Below are positions 9,701 to 17,952 of a stretch of 38,318 nucleotides of DNA, one piece after another. Source of the stretch: a virus; IMG/VR virus record IMGVR_UViG_3300043466_001873, positions 1-38,318 of that record; one strand, 5' to 3'. The translations under genes were made by a program, and so were the position numbers. The notes under the pieces are model-generated. The model saw only the letters and a list, made by a program, of their open reading frames with translations. It did not search any database and was not told where the DNA came from. The stretch's first letter is position 1. The number at the start of each line of letters is the position of its first letter.

Positions 9701-12700
9701 TATCGTCAAGTTTTTCTTGTTCAACACGAACGTTATCAATTTCTTGCGGTGCTTGCTCGAGTTGATTATTGTCAATACCTATTAAATCAGCATCAATAAT
9801 TTCTTTCAAGCGGTCAGCATATTTATTATAGGCTGCTTCATCTTTCCATTCGAAGTTACCATTTACGTCAATCTTTGCAAATGGACCGTCTTCTGGTAGA
9901 CCATTGTCGTCATAAATTTCAATAGGTGCTTCTTCACGAGGACCACCATCATCTGGCTTGAGGAACATAATTCCGTCATCTAGCCAATCAAGTTCTGCAA
10001 CACCTTTTTGAATTTTATCTATCTGGTCAGCAGTTGGTTTGTAGTCTCCAACAAATGCTTCTGGGTTTACTTCTTGATTCTCTCCATCAACTTCTCTACT
10101 GTTTTCAATCTTGCTGAGAGTAAATGTTTTTCTACCCCCGTTTGCATCAATTGCTCTTACATTTACATTAGAGTTTCTAGGGTTTTCAAATATCTCTACA
10201 GGAAGAACTAAACGCTCAGTATCGTTGTAAAGGAATGCAATTCTCTTTTTAGCAGCAATCGCGTCTCTAATTTGTTTTTCTAGCGGGACATCTCCATCAA
10301 CAATAAGACGTACAGCATCTTCAGCAGGAATATCTACGTCGGCTACATTCTCTACTTGACCAACTAATCCTTCCTCAACAATCTTTCTTAACTCAGCGTT
10401 AGTGTCTACACCCTGAAGTTGAAGTGCATCTCTAACTGCTTCTCCTGGAACGTTAGCAACGAAGTCTTCGCCATCATCTGTAGGAAATGCAACTACAGCA
10501 GCGCCTGGAACTTCATTACCTGGCTCTACAGAGCGACGTAGCTCTTTTAATAAATTATTTGTAGGAATCTCTTGTGCCAAGTAAACAGGGTTATCTGAAA
10601 AACCTTCAGGAAGAACTGGGTCAGGATTTTCTGCAGTTACTTCTTTCCATGCAGCAAATGGTTCTTGACTAAGAGGATTATAGCCTTCTGGCATTTCAAT
10701 CTCTTCGTTTTTAGGCAAGTATGGAATGTGGTCTTTTGTTTCCATAAACTCATCTAGTTCTTTTTGGCTAAGACCATCTAATAGTGGAGGAAGTGGTATT
10801 AGTTCTACTGCTTCAGCATCAAACTTTGGTGCTTCGGTAGGAATTTCTAAATCAGGATTTTGTTCTGTAACTTTTTTAAATGACTCAGCAAGTTCTGGAA
10901 TATTTCCAGAAACAATTTCTTCTTTATTTCTAAAATCATTTAATGCTTTTTCATTACTATCATTGCCAAGTTTTTTATCATAAATTTTTGCTAATTCCAT
11001 AGGAGCATCTACACCTGCTTCTTGGAGAGCAAAGAAAAGTGCTTCAGCAGGAACGAATTCGTCTCCTCTATTGAAAGGAAGGGCTCCTACTCCTAAAGCA
11101 TTCTCTCCATTTTCTCCTGGAGAAACTGCCTGCTCTAATGCAGCAAGAATATCTCTTTCATCTTGTTTCTGAGCAAGTTCAACAGGGTCATCTGTGAAAT
11201 CTGGGCTCTCTTCGTCTATACGTCCTTGAGGGTCATACCCAGAACTCTGTTTGATTTTGTATGCGCCATCAGGATAGTTGTATTCAAAGTCATCTTTAGT
11301 TTCAACTGGAGCATCTGGTTGCTGAGGTTTATTAGGTAGTTCTGCAGCAGGAGCATCGGTCCCTGGGAAGTCTCCAGCATCGTTTACAATCTTCATGTTA
11401 TCGCCAAAAATCTTCCACTTTGCTTTTTGTCGCTCTGATGGTAAATCGACCATGTCTGAGTACGTATAGTCGTCTAATGCATCGGCAAATGCTTCTGGCT
11501 GAAGTTTTTCATCTAAAAAGAAACTAGCAATTTCTTTAGCAGACATCGAATCAATCTTGTTTAAATCTTCTTCTGTATATCCGTAAGGAGCAGCAAACTT
11601 TTTAATTTCTTCACGTGCTTTTTGAGCGTACTCGGTTGCCCGTGCATCTTTATCTTTTTCTACAGCGCTCCAGTTTTCATAAACCTTGTCCTCTAAAAGA
11701 CGGTTTACATCTTTTACTGAAATCTCGCCTTGCTCTACAACTCTTGCTACAAAATTGTTTTGGTTATATACGTTTTCTAAATCTGCTGGCTCTGTTTGTC
11801 TACGTAGCATGAGAGCATTATTTTTTTGTTTAATCTCCCAGCCTTCAGGAACATTACGGTCTAAAGCATCTACCCTATCGTCAGCATTTTTTTGTAACTC
11901 TGCTTCACGATTTGCAATAGCGTCTTCTCTTTCTTTTTTCTCAGCCATGAGTTTTTCATAAGCATTCGGTTCTTTTCTATCTTCGGCAGGAACTAAGCCT
12001 TGTCTAAATGGAAGTTCTGCTTGTGGATTAAGTATCTGGTCTTCATTTCCTTCTAACTTGTCTTGAACATCTGCCCAAGTCTTCACTACATCAATTTGCT
12101 CAGCGGACTTAGCATTTAGTATTTGATAATCTTTTGTGCCATCATCTTGTTTGGAAACGAGGACTACAAACTCTTTATTAGAATCTACATATCTTTCTAC
12201 TTTATCGCCAAAATCTTTATAATCTTCGTCTTTAACCCATCCATTAGGGGCATCAACAAAAACTAAATCTTTTTCATCTATAACTTCATCAGTTACGCTT
12301 GGAACTATTGGATTAGGGGAATAACCATCTGGAGTAGGTAAAACGGCTTTTACATACTCGCCCTTAGCAGGGTTAATCTCAGCAATTTTTCCATCTGGAA
12401 ACTCTACTTCTACATCTCTATTATTTTTAGCGTTAGCAACTACTCTTCCACTGATACTAAATACATTTCCGTTAAGACGGCGAATAAGAGCACGAATACC
12501 TCCGCCTTCATAAGCGAATCTTCCTTTACTGTCACGACGTTGGCGTCTAGCACGAGCACTACGAGACTCGAATGAGTTTCCTCCAGTTGCTGCAATCAAA
12601 GCCTCGCCAGGAATTACCCCCTGAGGAAGTGAGAGCAATATTGAAGTGTAATAGAGATGTTCTACAGATCCTGGTATAGATTCAAATGCTGAAGCAAGAA

Positions 12701-13127
12701 CTGCTTTTGCTTTTTCATCTGTAATTCTTGGGTCAGCAGCAAACCAGCGAGAACGTGCAATTCTTAATGCACTTGCAGTCATAGAGTGCTCGCGAGTTGA
12801 ACGTGGGTGAGAGATTGGTAGTAAATCTGTATTAGTTGCATAGAAAAAATCACTCTTATTGTGTTTAGCAAGTGATATGTATTTATTAAGTTCTTTCATT
12901 GCTAAATGCTCACGCAGGGATAGCGGTAAACCTTTACTCTCTTCTAGAGAGCGCATAACTACAGAGAAGGCAGCCTTTTTAGTAATCTTTCTTGCAGTAG
13001 ATGTCGAGAAGTTAGCGTCGTCTACAACTGATAAAACTTTATCTCTTAAGTCTGCTGCTTGTTTAATAGCATTAGCGCGATGACCTTCAGGAGTGATGGC
13101 ATAACTAATTCTTCTTATTCTGCTCAC
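6774..13127 (-). CDS. Giant modular head-region protein with WYL-like repeats and a C-terminal kinase-like domain (2117 aa)
   Basis: Starts at GTG with GAGGAG upstream, overlapping the previous stop by 4 bases (GTGA). N-terminus: a DLLP-SHPRS-TAS motif (about residue 100), then RRDSKGRFA and an SH3-like stretch. The middle is acidic and repetitive, including a duplicated block of about 60-70 residues (the DDPVELAQ...LQEAGVDA and DNPVYLAQ...LQLQGVDTN copies). Two WYL-like units follow (ISF/IAF-Y-N...VKPV/VLPV-WENP/FENP...F-T). A PGDKVRHGNP...GEGVVLVRAG stretch looks KOW/SH3-like. The last ~250 residues form a PI3/4-kinase/HipA-like fold: a FYFKRE strand with the candidate ATP lysine, SEYASNQLARAL helix, catalytic NTDRHTHN (about residue 1986) and IDHG (about 2017). 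It lies just below the portal, where MuF-type ejected proteins often sit. An injected kinase effector is my inference. Confidence 0.75.
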   Translation of the reverse strand: MSRIRRISYAITPEGHRANAIKQAADLRDKVLSVVDDANFSTSTARKITKKAAFSVVMRSLEESKGLPLSLREHLAMKELNKYISLAKHNKSDFFYATNTDLLPISHPRSTREHSMTASALRIARSRWFAADPRITDEKAKAVLASAFESIPGSVEHLYYTSILLSLPQGVIPGEALIAATGGNSFESRSARARRQRRDSKGRFAYEGGGIRALIRRLNGNVFSISGRVVANAKNNRDVEVEFPDGKIAEINPAKGEYVKAVLPTPDGYSPNPIVPSVTDEVIDEKDLVFVDAPNGWVKDEDYKDFGDKVERYVDSNKEFVVLVSKQDDGTKDYQILNAKSAEQIDVVKTWADVQDKLEGNEDQILNPQAELPFRQGLVPAEDRKEPNAYEKLMAEKKEREDAIANREAELQKNADDRVDALDRNVPEGWEIKQKNNALMLRRQTEPADLENVYNQNNFVARVVEQGEISVKDVNRLLEDKVYENWSAVEKDKDARATEYAQKAREEIKKFAAPYGYTEEDLNKIDSMSAKEIASFFLDEKLQPEAFADALDDYTYSDMVDLPSERQKAKWKIFGDNMKIVNDAGDFPGTDAPAAELPNKPQQPDAPVETKDDFEYNYPDGAYKIKQSSGYDPQGRIDEESPDFTDDPVELAQKQDERDILAALEQAVSPGENGENALGVGALPFNRGDEFVPAEALFFALQEAGVDAPMELAKIYDKKLGNDSNEKALNDFRNKEEIVSGNIPELAESFKKVTEQNPDLEIPTEAPKFDAEAVELIPLPPLLDGLSQKELDEFMETKDHIPYLPKNEEIEMPEGYNPLSQEPFAAWKEVTAENPDPVLPEGFSDNPVYLAQEIPTNNLLKELRRSVEPGNEVPGAAVVAFPTDDGEDFVANVPGEAVRDALQLQGVDTNAELRKIVEEGLVGQVENVADVDIPAEDAVRLIVDGDVPLEKQIRDAIAAKKRIAFLYNDTERLVLPVEIFENPRNSNVNVRAIDANGGRKTFTLSKIENSREVDGENQEVNPEAFVGDYKPTADQIDKIQKGVAELDWLDDGIMFLKPDDGGPREEAPIEIYDDNGLPEDGPFAKIDVNGNFEWKDEAAYNKYADRLKEIIDADLIGIDNNQLEQAPQEIDNVRVEQEKLDDNKPAEEKTYVEENPEVIKVNAFVEANAGRLAPTKARDVKRGDFLWNNFNKVYEEILDIQPAPFGRVRFLIKDPRNQKEYFRFFDRRSPIRNMRRLGTGEVSEGFRVAPEENKGDGPKRGRALRQPLEQRVEVVAGRAVGGFAYKEGFYKDKNGVVLKPGDKVRHGNPKKNEMYGEGVVLVRAGDQIDEAKKVGGIGRGGKVYKDYVWVQIPGEAGPRLWKARMIIKQEDNAGPAQEAPAVEEIANDRFAVPLMEPLGRKDKSKEKDLENQIRRAIDAGDEISFNYNGKTRYVKPVKVWENPQNGNINITAIENGEIKNFTVGKMDYIADPEGAAIERPEAEQFVPLGVVFELDNENIKNGLEEVRKGIKKLNKGGKNTTLKNAEAAINNFVEKLDVKDHRGMDITELDALLRRLGRTDRADDLIAAVEQLKNIVEPEKQRLQIEFERKMFDEINNPLEAVVADAKTINAANVKEVVDEIAKRLPDNARDGAGYRLGIARRHLLLYVKNIKTDDDIIYADIKSLSEAIDYLEGMPVDVSDIKKQLEELKKSVKGYAKNNKKPFGKANMPFIDPIALQEKRVADGVNKFDLANAQNLKALVADDQFFVDNSFAAPYKDDLQNFFAQDGEVPLASLSVDARQALSQIISSEIRNLGAGGAEAKKVRANEYARMAIGLHEEKLAFNPNRDDLGPVGEQLKDIDFAAVFNAGQNLGNDKPTDLEINGQPTGFKIQRVGDGINANYNYRLIDKASGQIFYFKRERTLDTADSEYASNQLARALKISGVPVVVKHNNDAQVLIMTNAGDSLDFEKDPKIAGNAGQDYLDVAARAAIADLIAFGVLDAVILNTDRHTHNFLLGGIDRGNVDGNGREEIQILPIDHGFAQLFQNNYRINDPLAYMTGGDGRDGGRINKAFAKDIGATAYKELIDMTVLQAIQAIERGDYLSDVKPANRQAIIDRLLVLKGIDVDKWKSNLAKKL

Positions 13128-14251
13128 GCTTCACTCTCCTCTTCTAAAACTGGAAGCAAATCTCCATCTAAACTGCCTTTTCCTAGTGAAGCAAGTAGTG
13201 ATGCTCTTAAGAATGGGTCTTCTCCGTTTTTAACTGCTCTTAACCAACTTGCTCTAATTGCAGGCTCTGCTTCATATCCATAACCTAGATACTCGGTCAT
13301 AGCAAAAATTGCATCCTCTACTGTTTCATAATCTTCTTTGTTTTTTAGTAGAATATTTAATTCTTGGTCTATTACATACTCGTCTAACTCGTCTTTTACC
13401 TGAGTTAAATCTTTACTTCCTTCTACGTTAACAACCCCTTCAGGAATTACAGCAAATCTGCATTTTCCTGTTGGCTCAACGGGGAGAGCAATAATTTTAC
13501 AATTTGAACCGCCAGCATATAAAACGCAATTGGCGCAAGTAACACCAATAGAAGCAACTTCATTTTCCGCAGGGGGCGTGTAGCCTGCCCAGATTCCTTC
13601 TTCGTCTTCATTAAACTTTCCATACTTCTGTGATATCTCAATTAGTGCATTTGCTAAATCTTGTTCTTCAGGAACTAAACCTGATGCAGTAATAGAGTTT
13701 GATTTTTTACTACTACGTGGGTGAGAAGATGGTAGCAAATCATTGTCTGACTTATAAGCAGCATTTGTTGGTCTACCAGATTTAAGTAGTTTTAGGAAAG
13801 CGTTTACTCGTGCCATTGCCCACTGATTACGATTCATACCAGGACGGTGTGAAACAGAGAATGCTCCAGCACCTCGGCGATAAACTGCTTTTAACATACC
13901 TAAAGTTGCTCTTCTTCCTTTAGGGCTTTTTTCATTGTGCTTTGATACTTTTTCTCTGAGAGAGTCTTCTACTGCTTTAGAAAAAACAACTTTACGAGAA
14001 CCTGATGCAGAACCTTTTTTATTTTTACTAGAGCCCTTGATTTGGTCTTTCTTAGGAGCAGGAGTTTGAGAAATTGTTCTTTTATTTTTTGCTGCAAACT
14101 CTGAATCATCTGATGCATCGACAGGAACGCAGTTAGGAACCATCTTGCCGTCCTTACCCTTTTTCATCCCGACTTGCTTATACCCATCCCAGCAAGGATC
14201 TCCTGCAGATACAAGTGAAGTAACTACATTATCAAATGAGGTATCAGACAT
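13124..14251 (-). CDS. Head-operon protein with DPCWDGYKQVGMK, Cys and DLLP-SHPRS modules (375 aa)
   Basis: An ATG at 14251 fits best (GGA 7 nt upstream, overlapping the portal stop); a frame extension to 14266 starts at TTG. Near the N-terminus is the PCWDGYKQVGMKKGK...VPNCVP motif. Residues about 85-180 contain TLGMLKAVYRRGAGAFS, then SHRPGMNRNQWAMARVNAFL, ending in DLLPSSHPRS, a module I recognise from phage structural proteins. Then comes a Cys block (CANC...C...C) like a small metal site. The tail is acidic. A minor head or portal-associated protein is likely; no enzymatic residues are apparent. Confidence 0.75.
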   Translation of the reverse strand: MSDTSFDNVVTSLVSAGDPCWDGYKQVGMKKGKDGKMVPNCVPVDASDDSEFAAKNKRTISQTPAPKKDQIKGSSKNKKGSASGSRKVVFSKAVEDSLREKVSKHNEKSPKGRRATLGMLKAVYRRGAGAFSVSHRPGMNRNQWAMARVNAFLKLLKSGRPTNAAYKSDNDLLPSSHPRSSKKSNSITASGLVPEEQDLANALIEISQKYGKFNEDEEGIWAGYTPPAENEVASIGVTCANCVLYAGGSNCKIIALPVEPTGKCRFAVIPEGVVNVEGSKDLTQVKDELDEYVIDQELNILLKNKEDYETVEDAIFAMTEYLGYGYEAEPAIRASWLRAVKNGEDPFLRASLLASLGKGSLDGDLLPVLEEESEA

Positions 14252-15956
14252 TGTCTGTTCCATCAACTGCTTGTTGTAATACTTGCTCTACCTCTGGTGG
14301 TAAAGGAGCGACAGAGTTTTGTTGCTGTGTGTTTCTAACTGCACCCATCATTTCTGGAGCAACAGTGTTTAACATTGCCTCTGTTAACTCTGGACCAATT
14401 GAACCCTTTTCAGAAAGCATACGAATAGCAAGTTCATTTGGTGTTGGTGCATCCATAGATGAGAATCCGTGTGCACGGCGCCATGAGTCATAAGAAATAG
14501 CACCGCGGTCAAATCCTGAATCAGCATCGGCTGCTTTATCATTTCTAGTTGCAACTGCTGATGGGTCATACCAAACAACAATTCTATTTACCTCTGTTGC
14601 ACTAAATCCTTGTGCATTAAGGTATGGGCGCAAGTAGACAACAGTTAGAGCATCAGCAATTAATAACATCAATGGCTCAATATGTGCCTTGTATAGTGAC
14701 TCATCGATTTGAAGCGCGTTTGAATACTTAACATTTGCTAAACCAGTAACAACATCTTTAGGAACATCTAGTCCTTGTAGAATTCTCTCTAGTACTCTGT
14801 CAGCACGAGAAGCAAGTGCTGGGTCAAATGAACGCTCGAACTTAAACTGCTTAATCTTGTCGCCAAGTTCTGCAGGTCCACGAATAATTAAAGGAACAAC
14901 AGCGGATGCGGACTCTTCGTCACGAATCGGAGTTGTCATCGCATCAATAAGTTGCTCTTCAAACTCATCTTCTGCTTCTTCTGCAGTAAAGCCTGGATTG
15001 GCTTCTGTATCTGTGTCATATGGATAATCTGGGTCGCCACCTGCTGCAACTGCCAAACCATCTGGTAAATAAAGTGCGCCAGCATTTAGGCGTGAACGTG
15101 CTGTTGCACGGAATGTTCTGTTAAGAAGTAGAAGTTCTGCGCAAAGATCTAGAAGACCACGTAGTGATGAATCTGCTTCATCTGAGTAACGAGGGTGTGA
15201 ACGCCAAATACGACCTACGAATGCACTCTTAGAAAGTTTGTTGTTAGGTGACGTATTTCCACCAACACTTTGTTCCCTACGACCAACAACATTAAATCCA
15301 CCACGAGTATCAGCCATTATCTCGTCTACAGATTTAATATCCCAAGACTCTGGAATTCCTGAACCAACACGTTCTGGCATTTGAACTAAGTAACATTCAC
15401 CAGCAACTGAAATGTTTAGGGCAGCATCGCGAAGAAGTCCTGCTTGTCCACCATACGCAGAATCTAAACGAGCAAGTGCTCGCTCAGCTGCTGCTGCTAA
15501 ACGTGGGTCAATAGTATTAGATAGTGCTACTGGTGCTGGAGCTTCTGCAGCATTATCTACAGCAGCGGCGTAAATACGAATACGAGAAACAACGGAAGCA
15601 ACTAGATTAAATGCGTATTTAATTTCTCCAATAGCATCATAGTATTCCCATGCTTCAGATTGCCATGCGCTAGAACCAGCGGAGCGGCGTTGTTTGAATT
15701 GTTCAAACTCACCTTTGTCATTAATTTTAATTTGTACTGCAGCAGCAGTTAAAGTTCTTGGTGTTGAGTAAGACGCTGATTGGGCGTTAGAGGAAATAAA
15801 GATTCCAGTAGGACCTGTAATTTTTGGTCGAGTATTTCTTACTACCTGAGTAGAACGAGTAGTAGATTTTTTTCTTTTTCTAACTTTATTTGTTTTATTT
15901 TCAGCAGGGACAATAGGGGTAGGCTCTATCGGCTCTTGGTGTCTAAAAACACTCAC
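14244..15956 (-). CDS. Portal protein (570 aa)
   Basis: Forms the dodecameric ring at the special vertex through which DNA enters and leaves. The pattern is that of actinophage portals: WEYYDAIGEIKYAFNLVASV near residue 100, LLLNRTFRATARSRLNAGALYLPDG in the middle, then the GLDVPKDVVTGLANVKYSNALQ region and VVWYDPSAVATRND towards the C-terminus. I chose the GTG at 15956 (SVFRHQEP) because GAGGAG sits 8 nt upstream. The frame also contains an ATG at 16010 without a good site, and that start would overlap the preceding gene. The next gene overlaps by 8 bases. Confidence 0.92.
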   Translation of the reverse strand: MSVFRHQEPIEPTPIVPAENKTNKVRKRKKSTTRSTQVVRNTRPKITGPTGIFISSNAQSASYSTPRTLTAAAVQIKINDKGEFEQFKQRRSAGSSAWQSEAWEYYDAIGEIKYAFNLVASVVSRIRIYAAAVDNAAEAPAPVALSNTIDPRLAAAAERALARLDSAYGGQAGLLRDAALNISVAGECYLVQMPERVGSGIPESWDIKSVDEIMADTRGGFNVVGRREQSVGGNTSPNNKLSKSAFVGRIWRSHPRYSDEADSSLRGLLDLCAELLLLNRTFRATARSRLNAGALYLPDGLAVAAGGDPDYPYDTDTEANPGFTAEEAEDEFEEQLIDAMTTPIRDEESASAVVPLIIRGPAELGDKIKQFKFERSFDPALASRADRVLERILQGLDVPKDVVTGLANVKYSNALQIDESLYKAHIEPLMLLIADALTVVYLRPYLNAQGFSATEVNRIVVWYDPSAVATRNDKAADADSGFDRGAISYDSWRRAHGFSSMDAPTPNELAIRMLSEKGSIGPELTEAMLNTVAPEMMGAVRNTQQQNSVAPLPPEVEQVLQQAVDGTDNV

Positions 15957-15996
15957 CCTTTTAACTCCTCGTCTCTGTGGCGGAGTAGAGGATTCT

Positions 15997-16287
15997 TCAT
16001 TTTTCCTCATACGCAGCCAGCAAACCAGCAATAGCAGAGATTGCTAAAACAATCCCTACTGGATGTACTACATTAGGGATAATCATACGTGATATTTCAA
16101 GTAGTGATGCGACCCAAATTGATGTACACCACATACAGGTGAACAGATAACCAAACTTTGACCTCTCTGGAGGAAACCTTTTCCAAATTGCATTTCTTGG
16201 TCTAGAAAAAATTTCATCTACTACTACAAGCCTTGCAATTCTGTAGGTCGCAAGACCTGCGACCAACAGTTCAAAAAAGTTATTCAT
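15997..16287 (-). CDS. DUF1360-like membrane protein (96 aa)
   Basis: Matches my memory of DUF1360: a first hydrophobic helix followed by YRIARLVVVDEIFSRPR, then a FTCMWCTSIW motif with the typical CxxC-like pair at the start of the second helix, then a third hydrophobic segment near the C-terminus. It probably spans the inner membrane three times. Function of the family is unknown. It is common in phages near head or lysis genes. The ribosome site (GGAGGGGAAGAG) is embedded in the end of the upstream gene. Confidence 0.75.
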   Translation of the reverse strand: MNNFFELLVAGLATYRIARLVVVDEIFSRPRNAIWKRFPPERSKFGYLFTCMWCTSIWVASLLEISRMIIPNVVHPVGIVLAISAIAGLLAAYEEK

Positions 16288-16647
16288 CTACTCTTCCCCT
16301 CCAACTGTAATGATTGAGCCATATGGATTCCAAGACCTCAATCTGGAACCGCAGCCACAGTTTTCGTCTTTACTGAATGCAATAAGTTTTCCCGACTCGG
16401 TGGTGACCCTGTGAATTCTATCTATCTTGCTATGAGAAACATATGTCTCGTTAAAAACCACGTTGGCGCCTGTAGGGGTATCTACAGCAATTACAAGTTT
16501 GTTATTGAGCAGGATTGCTCTACATCTATCTACGTGCCGAGTACCTGCAGGAGAAGCACCTTTAGGCAGAAGGTCATTTATATCTTCTAGAGAGCCTGGT
16601 AGCGCTAGAGCAACCATTGCTGGAAACACATCTGCTACTACTTTCAC
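16288..16647 (-). CDS. Conserved phage protein of unknown function (119 aa)
   Basis: GTG start overlapping the upstream stop. Residues about 40-65 (RAILLNNKLVIAVDTPTGAN) and the C-terminal TESGKLIAFSKDENCGCG...NPYGS form a beta-rich protein with a CGCG motif. I have an impression of similar proteins next to portals in actinophages but cannot name a function. Confidence 0.7.
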   Translation of the reverse strand: MKVVADVFPAMVALALPGSLEDINDLLPKGASPAGTRHVDRCRAILLNNKLVIAVDTPTGANVVFNETYVSHSKIDRIHRVTTESGKLIAFSKDENCGCGSRLRSWNPYGSIITVGGEE

Positions 16648-16991
16648 ACGACCCCCTTGTACTCGGAAGGTATGTAAAAATCTTCCCAGCCTAAAAATGA
16701 TTTAGCAATTGTTAGAGGAACTAGAAGAGGTTTTTCTCTAGAAGCACCTTTAGGGGTCAACCATACATCTATGTCTTCTATTTTTACTGCTATAGGGAAA
16801 GAAGCCCAGACTTTATTTTTCTTAAGAAGTGCTATAGGAAAAGCAATTGGGTGAGGAGACTCTTTAGAAGTAATTGTTTCTAGGCGTCTAGCGTTTGGTC
16901 TAGAACCTTGTTTTTCTGGGTTTAGCCAGATGGCAACAACTAAGTCTTTTTCTAAGTATGTTCCTGAAGAGTTCTTATATGTCTTAGCCAT
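16644..16991 (-). CDS. Hypothetical protein (115 aa)
   Basis: Unrecognised. Basic and beta-rich, no membrane segment and no cysteine. It overlaps the preceding gene by 8 bases and the next by 4, so it is translated as part of the head operon. Confidence 0.65.
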   Translation of the reverse strand: MAKTYKNSSGTYLEKDLVVAIWLNPEKQGSRPNARRLETITSKESPHPIAFPIALLKKNKVWASFPIAVKIEDIDVWLTPKGASREKPLLVPLTIAKSFLGWEDFYIPSEYKGVV

Positions 16992-17484
16992 TGCTTATTC
17001 TTCTAGCCATCGCTCTGTAGGTAACTCCAGCGGCTTCAGCAATAGCAGCGGTTGAGACGCCTCTATTGTGGAGGCTTTTTGCAAGTTCTGTCAGTTCGCT
17101 ATTGGCTATGGCTAGTTCGCTATTTGCTGCGCTCTTTGCTCTATAGCGTCTAGAAAGGCTTGAGAGGTGTTTTAAACGAGGTTTTAGCTCTGGAGGTACG
17201 CCTAGAGATATAGAACGTAGCCTAGGAGTGTCAGAGATGGGAGATAGAACTGTTAAAGACTTAGATGGAGTCTCTGGAATAGGCTTTATTTGCTCTTGCT
17301 GAGCGGCATTTTTGACCCAGAAATGGATAGTTGATTTTGGTTTAGGCGGAGTAAAGGACTCAGCGATAATCCCAAGTGACCAGCCTGCTTCCCAGAGGGA
17401 GCGGAGGCGAGCAGTAAATGCCCCCTGAGAAAGAGATAGCAAAAACTTAATCTCTTCCTTAGGTAGTTTTGGTTTATTTTTCAC
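16984..17484 (-). CDS. Double helix-turn-helix DNA-binding protein, first gene of the head operon (166 aa)
   Basis: Two helix-turn-helix-like segments: residues about 25-58 (FTARLRSLWEAGWSLGIIAE) and the C-terminal 138-165 (NRGVSTAAIAEAAGVTYRAM then ARRI). The middle is basic and proline-rich. It could regulate the late operon or act as a DNA-recognition subunit in packaging; position before the portal fits both. The GTG start follows AAAGGA with no spacer, so a Shine-Dalgarno start is impossible, but a TAAAAT box ends exactly 6 nt before it, which suggests a leaderless transcript. Confidence 0.65.
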   Translation of the reverse strand: MKNKPKLPKEEIKFLLSLSQGAFTARLRSLWEAGWSLGIIAESFTPPKPKSTIHFWVKNAAQQEQIKPIPETPSKSLTVLSPISDTPRLRSISLGVPPELKPRLKHLSSLSRRYRAKSAANSELAIANSELTELAKSLHNRGVSTAAIAEAAGVTYRAMARRISNG

Positions 17485-17490
17485 TCCTTT

Positions 17491-17496
17491 ATTTTA
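17491..17496 (-). promoter_or_regulatory. Candidate leaderless -10 box of the head operon
   Basis: TAAAAT on the minus strand, separated by 6 nt from the GTG at 17484, the same spacing as at 35109 and 35698. No recognisable -35 box lies 16-18 bp upstream. Confidence 0.5.
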
Positions 17497-17499
17497 CAT

Positions 17500-17915
17500 T
17501 GTTTTGGGATGTCGTACAGGAAGAGGGCATTGATTATTGGACGAAAAGAAAGAAAACATGAAGGTTTCCATTATTTGGTTTTGGCCTGTGAGACGGCTCT
17601 GTATTGTTTTGGACATTTTCTAAATCGTTTCCGGAAAGTTTTTTCTTAATAATAGATTTTTTGTATTTTTTAGGTTTTAAGATTATTTATGTAAAAAATA
17701 AAAAATAATAATTTTTATCTTCCTAAAACTAGGCAAATCGCTCTTATGTAGGTAAATACTTAAAAGAATAAACTTGAGTCAAGGCGACTCAAGTTTGACA
17801 ACTATAAAAATTATTTTAATGTTGAATGCACAAAAGCCTTTGCCTACTGCCTAACTTCCCTTGCCTACAAACTTAAACTTTTCTAAAGCAAGGCTTGACA
17901 AAAAGGGTAGATAAA
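17500..17915. other. AT-rich gene-free region with iterons and a palindrome (origin or control candidate)
   Basis: No supported gene. Contents: a very AT-rich tract at about 17640-17720; a 10-bp inverted repeat AACTTGAGTC-N5-GACTCAAGTT at 17771-17795; and three direct TGCCTA words (17841, 17848, 17862), with an inverted TAGGCA copy at 17730. It separates the lysis cassette (ending in a terminator at 17922) from the head operon. It is the only long AT-rich gap without box A/B repeats, so it could hold a replication origin or the late-operon control site. Confidence 0.45.
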
Positions 17916-17921
17916 TAATAA

Positions 17922-17944
17922 AGCCCCCCTTGTTCTGGGGGGCT
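17922..17944 (-). terminator. Terminator after the lysis cassette
   Basis: AGCCCCCC/GGGGGGCT stem of 8 bp with an 8-nt loop, followed on the minus strand by TTATTATT. It lies 9 bases after the stop of the peptidoglycan-binding gene. Confidence 0.85.
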
Positions 17945-17952
17945 CTATTAGT

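Noticed and set aside
8542-12000. Numerous 60-90 codon plus-strand frames opposite the giant protein gene
   Set aside because: All are shadows of the 2117-residue reading frame, without start signals.
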